64,000 nt of DNA from Spartobacteria bacterium (GTDB taxonomy: Bacteria > Verrucomicrobiota > Verrucomicrobiia > Chthoniobacterales > UBA10450), in NCBI GenBank assembly GCA_003134765.1, contig PLCM01000032.1, positions 1 to 64,000 of the forward strand. The letters are read 5' to 3'. A model generated the notes under the pieces. The model searched no databases. It worked only from the letters and a program-made list of their open reading frames with translations, and was not told where the DNA came from. Positions within the stretch are counted from its first letter, which is position 1, and every line of letters starts with the position of its first letter. This document shows positions 33,370 to 41,646 of this stretch, piece after piece. Both the position numbers and the translations under genes were made by a program.

Positions 33370-33849
33370 TTACTTCCGCGCGACGAAAACTCCGTGGAAC
33401 TCGGCCGCGATTTGGCCTCTTTCGATCACGTGGACGCGGAGCGTGATTCGCGCCTTTCGTTTCCCGGCGAATTGAATGCGAAATGCGGCCAACTCAGCTT
33501 CAGGGGGCGGCTGGCAAATCGCCCGGATCGTTTCGTGGACCGGCCGAAGAAATCGAATCGAACTTTCGGCGACGACGACATGGACGGTTGGATCATTGAC
33601 CTCGAGCCAAAGCAGCCCGTAGGCGGCGAGAGTTGCCACCGCATTGATGCTCCCGCCGAAAGCCGTTCGAAGGTGATTCGAGTTCAGCGCCACCGGCGCC
33701 TCGACCCCGAAACCAGATTCATCGTGCGCTACGACCCGCACGCCCATCGCCCGCGTAATCGGGATCTGTTCGTGCAGGAATTTTTCCGCGGCGCGGATTC
33801 GATCGGTGGCGGCGTTGTTTGCCCGGAGCGCTTCTTTCTTTTTTTTCAT
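33370..33849 (-). CDS. YiiD-C-type acyl thioesterase (hot-dog fold)
   Basis: 159 residues from ATG at 33849; an in-frame TTG at 33891 is less likely. Key stretch: LNSNHLRTAFGGSINAVATL, AYGLLWL, and VAESSIRFLRPV, which match the C-terminal thioesterase domain of E. coli YiiD (PF09500). It probably hydrolyses an acyl-CoA or acyl-ACP. The basic run MKKKKEAL at the N-terminus is unusual for the family. Single gene. Confidence 0.82.
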   Translation of the reverse strand: MKKKKEALRANNAATDRIRAAEKFLHEQIPITRAMGVRVVAHDESGFGVEAPVALNSNHLRTAFGGSINAVATLAAYGLLWLEVNDPTVHVVVAESSIRFLRPVHETIRAICQPPPEAELAAFRIQFAGKRKARITLRVHVIERGQIAAEFHGVFVARK

Positions 33850-33964
33850 GTCGCGCGGAGTTCGCGGAACTTCCTGCGTTAGTCTGGACAATCGTCGCCT
33901 GAAGACAAAGTAAGAGGTGTCTCGACTCCGCTCGACATGACAAACAAGCGGACCGCGCCAGCGA

Positions 33965-35038
33965 TTATTTAGCCGATTCCTTCAGCAACCGCTCGAGCTC
34001 GTCCTTCCAGAGCGCGGCGATCGTGTGGCTGCCGTGGCCGCGTGTCTTGTCGCTCAAGGGAAGGACCACGGCGCGCCCTTTCGGTACTCGCTTGATCTCG
34101 CGCTCCAGAATCCCCAGCTCCGGGGGATTGATCAGATCGTCAGCAGAATTTAGGGCGAGAAGCGGTGCGCGGATTTTTTCCAAACCCGGACCGGGATCGT
34201 AATCCCGCGACGCCTCAAGCGCGTAGAGCATGTCGTTCGCGTCGCCGGTTTTGAGATAATCGACGACATATTTATCGAGCGCCTCGTCCGTCTTCGCGAG
34301 CGTGCCGGTTTCTTTCTGGCGCAGCATCGGATTGCTGCTCATGAGCCAGAGCATTTGCGCGGCGGTGCGGAGACTTTGCGGCTGTGCGGAATAATCGCCC
34401 CCGCGCCATTCCGGGTCGTTTCGGATCGCATCGATCACCATTCGGCGCCAGGCGCGGTTCCGTCCGGAAATCTGCGTCGGTAAACTCGCCAGGGGCATGA
34501 GCGCGTCCATGAAGTCAGGATGCGTCGAGCCCCACAGCCAGGTATGCATTCCGCCCATCGACGTCCCCATGACGAGCCGCGCGTGGTTCACCCCAAGACC
34601 GTCTGTCAGCAGGCGAAATTGCGCCTCGACCATGTCCACGTAGCCATAGCGCGGAAATTTTGCGTGCATCCCGTCGCTCGGCTTGCTCGATTTGCCATGG
34701 CCGATGCCGTCCGGCAGAACAATGAAGAATTTCGCGGCATCGAGCGGCTGGCCGGCGCCGAAGAGCTCACCCGCGAATTCAGGGCGGATAAATTGCGTGC
34801 CGCTGCCGGTGGTCCCGTGCGTGATCAGCACGGCGTTCCGCACGACACCCTTCTCGTCCTTCACCGCTTTTCCGATCGTCCGGTAATGGATCTTCAGCTC
34901 GGGCATCGTCTCGCCCGAAGTGAATTTGAAATCGCGGATGACGTAATCGCCTTCCGTGGGTGGTGGATAATCGGCCGCGCAAAGGGCCGTTCCGACGAGG
35001 GCGAAGATGATGAGACGAGAAAGCTTAATCATTGTCAT
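33965..35038 (-). CDS. Exported alpha/beta hydrolase, MetX-like
   Basis: 357 residues with a signal peptide (MTMIKLSRLIIFALVGTALC, then AADYPPPTEGDY). The hydrolase core resembles homoserine O-acetyltransferases: LITHGTTGSGTQFIRPEFAG, FFIVLPDGIGHGKSSKPSDG, nucleophile elbow VMGTSMGGMHTWLWG, ALNSADDLINPPEL (Asp) and DKTRGHGSHTIA (His). Export makes methionine synthesis unlikely; an extracytoplasmic esterase or acyltransferase is more plausible. An additional ATG two codons in is a possible start. Confidence 0.85.
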   Translation of the reverse strand: MTMIKLSRLIIFALVGTALCAADYPPPTEGDYVIRDFKFTSGETMPELKIHYRTIGKAVKDEKGVVRNAVLITHGTTGSGTQFIRPEFAGELFGAGQPLDAAKFFIVLPDGIGHGKSSKPSDGMHAKFPRYGYVDMVEAQFRLLTDGLGVNHARLVMGTSMGGMHTWLWGSTHPDFMDALMPLASLPTQISGRNRAWRRMVIDAIRNDPEWRGGDYSAQPQSLRTAAQMLWLMSSNPMLRQKETGTLAKTDEALDKYVVDYLKTGDANDMLYALEASRDYDPGPGLEKIRAPLLALNSADDLINPPELGILEREIKRVPKGRAVVLPLSDKTRGHGSHTIAALWKDELERLLKESAK

Positions 35039-35147
35039 TCTGAGCGAAGTGAAGCGTAGTGGAACGAAGTCGAAGAATCCCGTGTTTTTTTATGCGACCC
35101 GGTTTCACGCAGCGAATCGGGATGCTTCGACAAGCTCAGCATGACAG
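35033..35147. repeat. Palindromic repeat overlapping the MetX-like start, GTCAT-CTGAGC family
   Basis: TGTCATTCTGAGCGAAGTGA at the left and AAGCTCAGCATGACA at the right, between the divergent MetX-like and PhzF genes. The left arm includes the MetX-like start codons. Confidence 0.65.
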
Positions 35148-35175
35148 GAAGAGAGACTGCAGCGACGCTTCCACG

Positions 35176-35964
35176 ATGACGATTCCGTATCACGAAGTCC
35201 TCACCTTCACCAACCACCTGATGGGCGGTAATCCCGCCGGCGTTTGCCTTCTCAACGAGTGGCTGCCGGACCGGCTCATGCAGAGCATCGCCGCGGAAAA
35301 CAACCTGCCGGAAACGGCTTTCATTATCGAGCGCCCACACCATTACGATCTGCGCTGGATGACGCCCACCGTGGAGGTGGATCTTTGCGGCCACGCGACC
35401 CTGGCTGCCGCTTACGTTATTTTTAATTGTCTCGGCCGCCGGCGGGACACGGTGAGTTTTCAGTCACGCAGCGGCGAACTGAACGTGGATCGAATGGACG
35501 ATCGCCTCGTGCTCGACTTCCCTTCGCAACCAGCCAGTCCGTGCCATCCACCGCCGCTTCTGGAGAAATCGCTGCGCGCGCAGCCCAGGGAAGTGTTTAA
35601 GGGTGGAGATTACCTGGCGGTGTTCGAGCGCCAAAAAGATATCGCTGCGCTCAAGCCGGACTTAACCGGGCTGGCCAAACTGGACGGAAGAGGGGTCATC
35701 GTAACCGCGCCGGGAGATGATTGCGATTTTGTTTCGCGCTTCTTCGCGCCGGCCGCGGGAATTCCGGAGGACCCGGTGACCGGCTCGACCCATTGCGCGC
35801 TGATTCCGTATTGGTCGAAACGGCTCGGGCAAACCAGGCTTCACGCGCGCCAGATATCTCCTCGTGGCGGTGAGCTATTTTGTGAAGACCGCGGCGCGCG
35901 GGTCAGTATTGGCGGAACGGCCGTGACCTACATAGAAGGAACGATAAACGTTCCGAATGAGTGA
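35176..35964 (+). CDS. PhzF-family isomerase/epimerase-like protein
   Basis: 262 residues from ATG at 35176. A longer frame would read through the repeat and is rejected. Family motifs: TFTNHLMGGNPAGVCLLNEW, ETAFIIERP, VDLCGHATLAAAYVIF and GIPEDPVTGSTHCALIPYW, with the catalytic Glu in NLPETAFI. PhzF-like proteins catalyse isomerisation of diverse ring compounds; the substrate here is unknown. The stop lies inside the start of the repeat at 35966. Confidence 0.9.
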   Translation: MTIPYHEVLTFTNHLMGGNPAGVCLLNEWLPDRLMQSIAAENNLPETAFIIERPHHYDLRWMTPTVEVDLCGHATLAAAYVIFNCLGRRRDTVSFQSRSGELNVDRMDDRLVLDFPSQPASPCHPPPLLEKSLRAQPREVFKGGDYLAVFERQKDIAALKPDLTGLAKLDGRGVIVTAPGDDCDFVSRFFAPAAGIPEDPVTGSTHCALIPYWSKRLGQTRLHARQISPRGGELFCEDRGARVSIGGTAVTYIEGTINVPNE

Positions 35965-35965
35965 G

Positions 35966-36041
35966 TGGCAGGGCGAGGCTCTGTCCAGCCCAAACCAACA
36001 GATAACAAATCCGAACGGCTCGACGGAGTCTCGCCCTACCA
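35966..36041. repeat. Inverted repeat, TAGGGCGAGACTC family
   Basis: Arms TGGCAGGGCGAGGCTCTGTC and its relative ending CTCGCCCTACC; same family as 51581-51655. Between convergent genes. Confidence 0.75.
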
Positions 36042-36058
36042 AAGAGGGTGTTTCCAAA

Positions 36059-36508
36059 TCACCAATCGACCATCGCGTTGCCCGCCGCGTCCTTCGCGAC
36101 CCTGCGCCCAAGCAACCGAAGCTGCGTGAGATTACTCTCCGGATCTGTTTCGACGCGGGCATAAACCTTCAGGTCCGTCATCGAATGGAAATCGGACGGG
36201 ATGGATTGGAACGCCGGCACATCCTGCTTTGCGACCATGACCCGCAGGGCGGAGAAGCCGTTTTTTGCCTTCGGATCGTGTTGCCAAATGGAGGCTTCGT
36301 ACCAGTTTGGCTGGAGATGGCGCAATTTCTCGCTGCGATAATGGAAGCGAACCGCCACGATTCGGCCGATCAGCGATCCTTCCTGTTGGAAAAGGGTCGG
36401 CACATCGTATGTCTTAACACTGCGCCAGGTGGCGGCGTCGAACCGCTGGCCGGCAAACGCGCTCGTCAGGCATGCGAGAGCGGTGAACGTGATCAGGATT
36501 ATTTTCAT
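36059..36508 (-). CDS. Small secreted protein of unknown function
   Basis: 149 residues from ATG at 36508, immediately followed by a signal peptide (MKIILITFTALACLTSAFAG). The mature protein (RFDAATWRSVKTYDVPTLFQ onward; VVMVAK-type strands) is beta-rich, about 130 residues, with no cysteine and no family I recognise. An in-frame GCCGGCACG hairpin lies just upstream (36518-36539), so longer starts are rejected. Confidence 0.7.
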   Translation of the reverse strand: MKIILITFTALACLTSAFAGQRFDAATWRSVKTYDVPTLFQQEGSLIGRIVAVRFHYRSEKLRHLQPNWYEASIWQHDPKAKNGFSALRVMVAKQDVPAFQSIPSDFHSMTDLKVYARVETDPESNLTQLRLLGRRVAKDAAGNAMVDW

Positions 36509-36517
36509 ATTTTGCAG

Positions 36518-36539
36518 CCGGCACGCCCTCGTGCCGGAG
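36518..36539. repeat. CCGGCACG hairpin in the 5' leader of a secreted-protein gene
   Basis: CCGGCACG-ccct-CGTGCCGG, identical in design to 18704-18723 and 58968-58987. On the mRNA it lies about 10 bases before the ATG and could hide the ribosome binding site. Confidence 0.65.
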
Positions 36540-36555
36540 GTAACGCGCCTGGTCA

Positions 36556-36942
36556 TCAGGGCGAAATTGGTTCCGTGGATTCGCTGGAGAAAGTCTCTTC
36601 AATTTTCTGCGCTTTCGTGGCGGCGATCACTTTGGTCGCCAGGCCTTGAATCTTATCGAGCCGGTCGCCGAGGAGGGAACGCAACTCATCGGCATTCAGG
36701 GATTGACCGTTGGCCGGCGGCGTGGAAAGCAGGCGGATCGCTTCATACGCCTTCTCATTCAGCTCCGCGACCGCGCGATCGAACTTCGCCTGCCCGGCGA
36801 TCGCGGCTGAAATCACTTCGGTGATCCGGTCGAAACTGACGGTGCAGCCCGCGAGGTCGTCGCCATAAATGATCCGAAGAATTTCTTCGGCCGCCACGCG
36901 GGCCGTCGGTGAAATCGGTGGATCGGGGCGTTGATTACTCAT
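36556..36942 (-). CDS. Hypothetical protein coupled to the ADOP permease
   Basis: 128 residues, no signal or membrane span, mostly helical (PTARVAAEEILRIIYGDDLA, AKFDRAVAELNEKAYEAIRL). Its start overlaps the permease stop by eight bases, so the two are probably cotranslated. I do not recognise the family; a cytoplasmic accessory factor of the permease is possible. Confidence 0.6.
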   Translation of the reverse strand: MSNQRPDPPISPTARVAAEEILRIIYGDDLAGCTVSFDRITEVISAAIAGQAKFDRAVAELNEKAYEAIRLLSTPPANGQSLNADELRSLLGDRLDKIQGLATKVIAATKAQKIEETFSSESTEPISP

Positions 36943-39388
36943 AGCGGAGCGCCGTCATCGGGTTCACCCGGATCGCGCGCCAGGCGGGGAGCAAACAGGC
37001 AACGAGCGCAACACTCATCATGATGAGCGCGACCTGCAAATACGTGACCGGATTCGCCGGACTGACCCCGAAGAACAAACTCGCCAGGTAACGGCTCAAG
37101 GCGACGCCGGCCGCAATGCCAATGACGACACCGAGAAGGACCATGCGAAATCCTTCGCCGAGCACCATCCGCAAGACATCTTTGCTCTGGGCGCCGAGCG
37201 CCATCCGGATACCAATCTCCTGCGTCCGTTGCCCCACCAGCGACGCCAGCACGCCGAACAGTCCGATCGATGCCAGGACGACGGCGAGCCCGGCAAAAAC
37301 GCTCATCACGAAGGACTGAAAGCGACGCTGGCTCGTGTCTTCATCGAGAATCTGTTCCATCGTCCGCACTTCAAAGACCGGTAGATTTCTGTCCACCGAC
37401 CAAACCTGGCTTTTCACGCTGGTAATGAGCGCTTCGGGATCGCCCACAGCCCGCACGCCCAAAGTGAGCTGGGTGAAGTCGACCATCGGCTTCGTGATTT
37501 CCGGCCGCGTCCGACTCTCGAGCGATTCCTGGTGCGTGTCCGCCACCACGCCAATCACGGTGGAAACAACCGGCGGCGTGTCCGGGCGCGACGGGACACT
37601 CCGCAGGTGCTGGCCGACAGCTTCTTCGTTAGGCCAAAGGCGTTTCGCCAGCGTCTGGTTCATGACGAGGACGGGCGCTTTGGTCGCCAATTCGTCCGCG
37701 GTGAAATTTCGACCGGCAATGAGCTGGATTCCAACAGTGTCGAAATAGCCTGGCGAAAAGATCCCGCGCATGTCGGCCGTCGGTTCGCTTCCGCGTGCCG
37801 GCGACGCCTGTCCTTCGAGAACGAAGCGCGTCAGGCGAATCCGGGTGAGTGGCAGGCCATCGGAAAAACTAACGCTTTTCACTCCGGCCATCGCGGAAAT
37901 TTTCTCTTCGACCTGGCGGCAGAAGGCGGCGATCTGGGCATCGTTCGCGTAACGTGAAGCCGGCATGCTGAATTTCATCGTCATCAAATGGTCGGCGCGA
38001 AATCCGGGATCAACGCTCAAGACGGCGAGCATGCTCTTCATCATGAACCCCGCGCCGACGAGCAACACACAGGCGAGCGCCACCTCCGCGACCACGAGCA
38101 CGCGCCGCATGCGGCTGGACGATGATCCTGCCTGGGCGCCGCGAGTTTGATTCAGGAACGCGTTCACGTCGGTCCGCGCGGCCTGGAGGGCGGGAACGAT
38201 CCCGAAGAAAATGCCGGCCAGGATCGAGAGCAGCATGGTGAAAAGGAGGACCGTCAGATTGAGTTGAATGTCGTCCGGGCGGGTGAGACCGGCTGGTCGC
38301 AACGCGACGAGCGCTTTGATTCCGAAATGGGCCAGGCCGAGGCCGAGAACAGCTCCGGCGCCGCTTAAGAGCAGACTTTCCGCGAGTAACTGTGAAACGA
38401 GCCGGCCCCCTCCGGCGCCCAGCGCCTTGCGGATCGCCATTTCTTTTTGGCGCGCCGCGGCCCGGGTCAGCATCAGGTTGGCGATGTTGGCGCAGGCGAT
38501 GAGCAAAACGAAACCGACTGCGGCCAGCATGACGAGGAGGTTGCGCCGCAAATCCTGTCCGAGGTTTTCAACCGACACGGGAAAAACGTTGATCCCGAAC
38601 CCGGCATTCTGCGTCGGATCCTGTTCCGCGAGGCGCTTTGCAATTCCATCCATCTCGGCGCGCGCCTGCGTGAGCGAAACGCCATCACGGAGCCGGCCGT
38701 AGACCTGCATCTTGCGCCGCTTTGCTTCGACGGGATTCTGGGTCGCGGTCGAATCGTAGGGCACCCAGAGTTTGGGGGAATGCTGGTCCTGTCCCTCGCG
38801 CGCCGCCGGCAGATGAAATTCGGGCGGGAGCACGCCGACGATTGTGTAAACGACGTCGTTGAGCGTGAGGCTCTGGCCGAGAACGTTGCCCTGGCCGCCG
38901 AAATGACTCTTGAAAAAAACATCGCTCAGGACTGCGACGTGGCTTTTGGCTGGATCGCTCGCGGCCGCATCGAAGCTCGTGCCGAGGGTGGGCTTCGCTC
39001 CGAAAAGAGTGAAGATGTTTGCGGACGCGCGCGCCCCTTCGATTCTTTCCGGCTCGGGCCCGCTGGTCAGGTTGAAGTTTGCGTCCTCGAATCCGCCGAT
39101 CGCCTCGAATTGCGTCGCCTGCCGGGTCCATTCGAGAAAGTTGGTGTAGGCCGCCGGAACCCGCTCGCCAATCGAGCCGCCGAGCGCCGGGTTCTTCTCC
39201 CACAACATGACGACCCGCTCCGGATCGCGCAGCGGAAGAGAACGGAGCAGGACGGCGTCGACCACGCTAAAGACAGCGGCGTTCGCGCCAATGCCGAGCG
39301 CGAGAACCGCAATAGTCGTCAGCGTAAATCCCGGTGATTTCCACAACATGCGGATTCCAAAGCGAAGGTCGGCCAGGAAACCTTTCAT
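36935..39388 (-). CDS. ADOP-type duplicated ABC permease (MacB/FtsX-like)
   Basis: 817 residues with two FtsX-like halves. Signature start MKGFLADLRFGIRMLWKSPG, then TLTTIAVLALGIGANAAVFS; second half LPVFEVRTMEQILDEDTSQR and QRTQEIGIRMALGAQSKDVL. Eight predicted membrane spans in 1+3+1+3 arrangement with two large periplasmic MacB-PCD domains. This is the Acidobacterial duplicated orphan permease class, which lacks a neighbouring ATPase; its substrate is unknown. No ABC ATPase is encoded next to it here. The end of the protein (ACLLPAWRAIRVNPMTALRY) is complete. Confidence 0.93.
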   Translation of the reverse strand: MKGFLADLRFGIRMLWKSPGFTLTTIAVLALGIGANAAVFSVVDAVLLRSLPLRDPERVVMLWEKNPALGGSIGERVPAAYTNFLEWTRQATQFEAIGGFEDANFNLTSGPEPERIEGARASANIFTLFGAKPTLGTSFDAAASDPAKSHVAVLSDVFFKSHFGGQGNVLGQSLTLNDVVYTIVGVLPPEFHLPAAREGQDQHSPKLWVPYDSTATQNPVEAKRRKMQVYGRLRDGVSLTQARAEMDGIAKRLAEQDPTQNAGFGINVFPVSVENLGQDLRRNLLVMLAAVGFVLLIACANIANLMLTRAAARQKEMAIRKALGAGGGRLVSQLLAESLLLSGAGAVLGLGLAHFGIKALVALRPAGLTRPDDIQLNLTVLLFTMLLSILAGIFFGIVPALQAARTDVNAFLNQTRGAQAGSSSSRMRRVLVVAEVALACVLLVGAGFMMKSMLAVLSVDPGFRADHLMTMKFSMPASRYANDAQIAAFCRQVEEKISAMAGVKSVSFSDGLPLTRIRLTRFVLEGQASPARGSEPTADMRGIFSPGYFDTVGIQLIAGRNFTADELATKAPVLVMNQTLAKRLWPNEEAVGQHLRSVPSRPDTPPVVSTVIGVVADTHQESLESRTRPEITKPMVDFTQLTLGVRAVGDPEALITSVKSQVWSVDRNLPVFEVRTMEQILDEDTSQRRFQSFVMSVFAGLAVVLASIGLFGVLASLVGQRTQEIGIRMALGAQSKDVLRMVLGEGFRMVLLGVVIGIAAGVALSRYLASLFFGVSPANPVTYLQVALIMMSVALVACLLPAWRAIRVNPMTALRYE

Positions 39389-39457
39389 CGGTTAATAATT
39401 GAATCGCGCCGGAGCGGAAGCGACAACGCTCTTTTAGCGGATAGCGTCGCAAGATAT

Positions 39458-39518
39458 CAAGGAGCGGCGATTTGCAATCGCCGTTTTTTGGTCGGCGGTT
39501 TCAAACCGCCGCTCCTTG
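39458..39518. repeat. Inverted repeat, AAGGAGCGGCG family
   Basis: CAAGGAGCGGCGATTTGCAA left and CAAACCGCCGCTCCTTG right, 26-base arms with two mismatches. In the gap between divergent genes (ADOP permease, paoA). Confidence 0.85.
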
Positions 39519-39765
39519 GTTTGCTGCTAGCATCATGAACCTGTCCGTAGCGCCTGTTCTGGGCGATCATCTTCAGGAAATAGCTCAACCGAGCCCGAAA
39601 GATTTTCGGGGCGATGGCGCGACGCGTCCAGCCAGCCAATCCGAACGCGCTGATGCCTCGATCCACCCGGCCGTTCGCTGAAAAAAACAGTTTTTCCCGC
39701 GGAGCTCTGTGCAATGTTTCTTTTGGTCGCATCCGCCGCGGGGGCGGAGAGCGATTTCAGGGAGG
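39519..39765. other. Rest of the divergent promoter gap before the molybdoenzyme operon
   Basis: Open frames exist on both strands but none has coding support. An A-rich stretch (GAAAAAAACAG) near 39680 might contribute to a promoter. The frame of the next gene opens already at 39709. Confidence 0.4.
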
Positions 39766-40470
39766 ATGAACGACGATTTGCAGCCGATCGATCCGAGCGA
39801 ACTCGCGGGAATCGATCCAACCGGCGGTTTGGACGAACTCCTGATCTTCGGTCACCCGGGGACGCGTCGGCATTTTCTCAAGCAGGTCGCGGGAACCAGC
39901 GCAGCCATTTCGTTGGGCCCCGCCTTGATGGGGATTGGATCGATCGAGGCCGCCGAAACGGATGCGACCTCGGGGGGCAACGCAAGCGCCGCGGTTACCC
40001 ACGTTCAACTGAGGATTAACGGCCGGGATCACAAACTCGAGATCGATCCGCGGACGACGTTGCTCGACGCCCTCCGCGAACATTTGCAGCTGACCGGCTC
40101 CAAGAAAGGTTGCGATCATGGCCAATGCGGCGCCTGCACCGTTCTCGTAAACGGCCGGCGGATTAATTCGTGCCTGAGCCTCGCCGTCACCCACGAGGGC
40201 GACGAGATCACGACGATCGAAGGTCTGGCGACCGGCGATGAATTGCACCCGGTGCAGGCGGCGTTTCTCGAGCACGATGGATTTCAATGCGGCTACTGCA
40301 CTCCCGGCCAGATTTGTTCGGCGGTCGCGTGCATTTCGGAAGGTCACGCCAGGAGCGACGCGGAAATCCGAGAGTGGATGAGCGGCAATCTTTGCCGGTG
40401 CGGCGCATATCCGAACATCGTCGCCGCGGTCAAGGAGGCGCAGAGCAAAACGCCCGCGAAGGCATCATGA
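39766..40470 (+). CDS. paoA: Molybdoenzyme [2Fe-2S] subunit with twin-arginine leader (PaoA/YagT-like)
   Basis: 234 residues from ATG at 39766. A start at 39709, with GGAG nine bases before it, would add 19 residues and cannot be excluded; 39766 has GGAGG immediately against it. TRRHFLKQVAGTSAAISLGP (around residue 35-55) is a twin-arginine leader after an N-extension. Two cluster-binding sets follow: CDHGQCGACTVLVNGRRINS-C and CGYCTPGQICSAV-C-C (RCG). It carries electrons between the molybdenum centre and FAD in the periplasmic enzyme. First gene of the cluster; overlaps paoB as ATGA. Confidence 0.9.
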   Translation: MNDDLQPIDPSELAGIDPTGGLDELLIFGHPGTRRHFLKQVAGTSAAISLGPALMGIGSIEAAETDATSGGNASAAVTHVQLRINGRDHKLEIDPRTTLLDALREHLQLTGSKKGCDHGQCGACTVLVNGRRINSCLSLAVTHEGDEITTIEGLATGDELHPVQAAFLEHDGFQCGYCTPGQICSAVACISEGHARSDAEIREWMSGNLCRCGAYPNIVAAVKEAQSKTPAKAS

Positions 40471-41465
40471 ATCCGTTTACTTACTCACGCGCTGCCGATG
40501 CCGCAGAGGCAGTGAGTGCGCTGTCCGCCAAACCGCATACAAAATTTCTCGGCGGCGGAACGAACCTGATCGACCTCATGAAGATGGGCGTGGAAACGCC
40601 CGCGCAGTTGATCGACATCGGCCGGTTGCCGATGGCGCAGGTGGAAGAATTGCCGGACGGAAAAGGCATTCGCATCGGCGCGCTGGCGCGAAATTCCGAC
40701 GTCGCGGAGCATGCGCTCATCCAGCAACGCTATCCGCTTTTGAGCCAGGCGCTCCTCGCGGGCGCAAGCCCGCAACTGCGCAACATGGCGACCGTCGGCG
40801 GCAATCTCATGCAGAGGACGCGCTGTTATTATTTTTACGACCCGGCGTTCCCCCAATGCAACAAACGCAATCCCGGCAGCGGCTGCGGCGCGCTCAAGGG
40901 CTACAATCGCATCCACGCGATCCTCGGTCAGAGCGAGCAATGCATCGCGACAAACCCGAGCGACATGAACGTGGCGCTCGCCGCCCTCGAGGCGGTGATC
41001 CGCGTCCAAGGGCCGAAGGGCGAACGCGAAATCCCGATCGCAGATTTTCATCGATTGCCGGGCACCACGCCGAACGTCGATACGAATTTGAAGGAGGACG
41101 AACTGATCACGGCAGTCGATCTGCCGGCCATGCCGTTCGCCACCCGCTCGCATTACCTGAAGGTCCGCGATCGGGCCAGCTACGCGTTTGCGATTGTCAG
41201 CGTGGCGGCGGCGATCGAAATGGATGCTGGGAAAAAAATCACGGCGGTGCGGATCGCCCTCGGCGGAGTGGCGCACAAGCCATGGCGGGCGAAGAAGGCC
41301 GAGCAGCAGCTCATGGGAAAAGACGCGGATGAAAAGGTATTCCGCGCCGCGGCCGAAGCGGAACTCGCTGCCGCAAAAGGCTATGAGCACAATTCGTTCA
41401 AGATCGAGCTGGCCAAGCGGAGCATTGTGCGGGCGCTCACTACGGTAGCGGGGATGAACTCATGA
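40467..41465 (+). CDS. paoB: Molybdoenzyme FAD subunit with extra Fe-S motif (PaoB/YagS-like)
   Basis: 332 residues from ATG at 40467, coupled to paoA. FAD-binding domain: GGGTNLIDLMKMGVETPAQL and TVGGNLMQRTRCYYFYDP. The insert RCYYFYDPAFPQCNKRNPGS-GCGA contains cysteines at the positions that bind the additional [4Fe-4S] cluster of E. coli PaoB/YagS, which separates this class from plain xanthine dehydrogenase. The C-terminal CO-dehydrogenase-flavoprotein domain follows (VRIALGGVAHKPWRAKKAEQ). Confidence 0.94.
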   Translation: MNPFTYSRAADAAEAVSALSAKPHTKFLGGGTNLIDLMKMGVETPAQLIDIGRLPMAQVEELPDGKGIRIGALARNSDVAEHALIQQRYPLLSQALLAGASPQLRNMATVGGNLMQRTRCYYFYDPAFPQCNKRNPGSGCGALKGYNRIHAILGQSEQCIATNPSDMNVALAALEAVIRVQGPKGEREIPIADFHRLPGTTPNVDTNLKEDELITAVDLPAMPFATRSHYLKVRDRASYAFAIVSVAAAIEMDAGKKITAVRIALGGVAHKPWRAKKAEQQLMGKDADEKVFRAAAEAELAAAKGYEHNSFKIELAKRSIVRALTTVAGMNS

Positions 41466-41488
41466 AGACGCGAGTTGCCAGTGAGCTT

Positions 41489-41622
41489 GGGGAGCGCAGG
41501 CTGCCAGCCTGCACGGTCCGGCAGCTTGCCGGACGGAATCTTCGCCCCGTTTTTAGAGTAATCGTATCCGGAATGTTTGCGGCAAGCTGCCGCAAACTGC
41601 AGGCTGGCAGCCTGCGCTCCCC
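41489..41622. repeat. Palindromic repeat between paoB and paoC
   Basis: Perfect 24-base outer arms (GGGGAGCGCAGGCTGCCA at 41489) and inner arms around GGCAGCTTGCCGG / GGCAAGCTGCCG. It separates two genes of one operon by 181 bases. Confidence 0.93.
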
Positions 41623-41646
41623 AGTGCGAATCAGCGCGCCATTCGT

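Noticed and set aside
39472..39681. A 69-codon frame (QSPFFGRRF onward) before paoA.
   Set aside because: It begins inside an inverted repeat and has no domain or ribosome binding site; the opposite strand is equally open.
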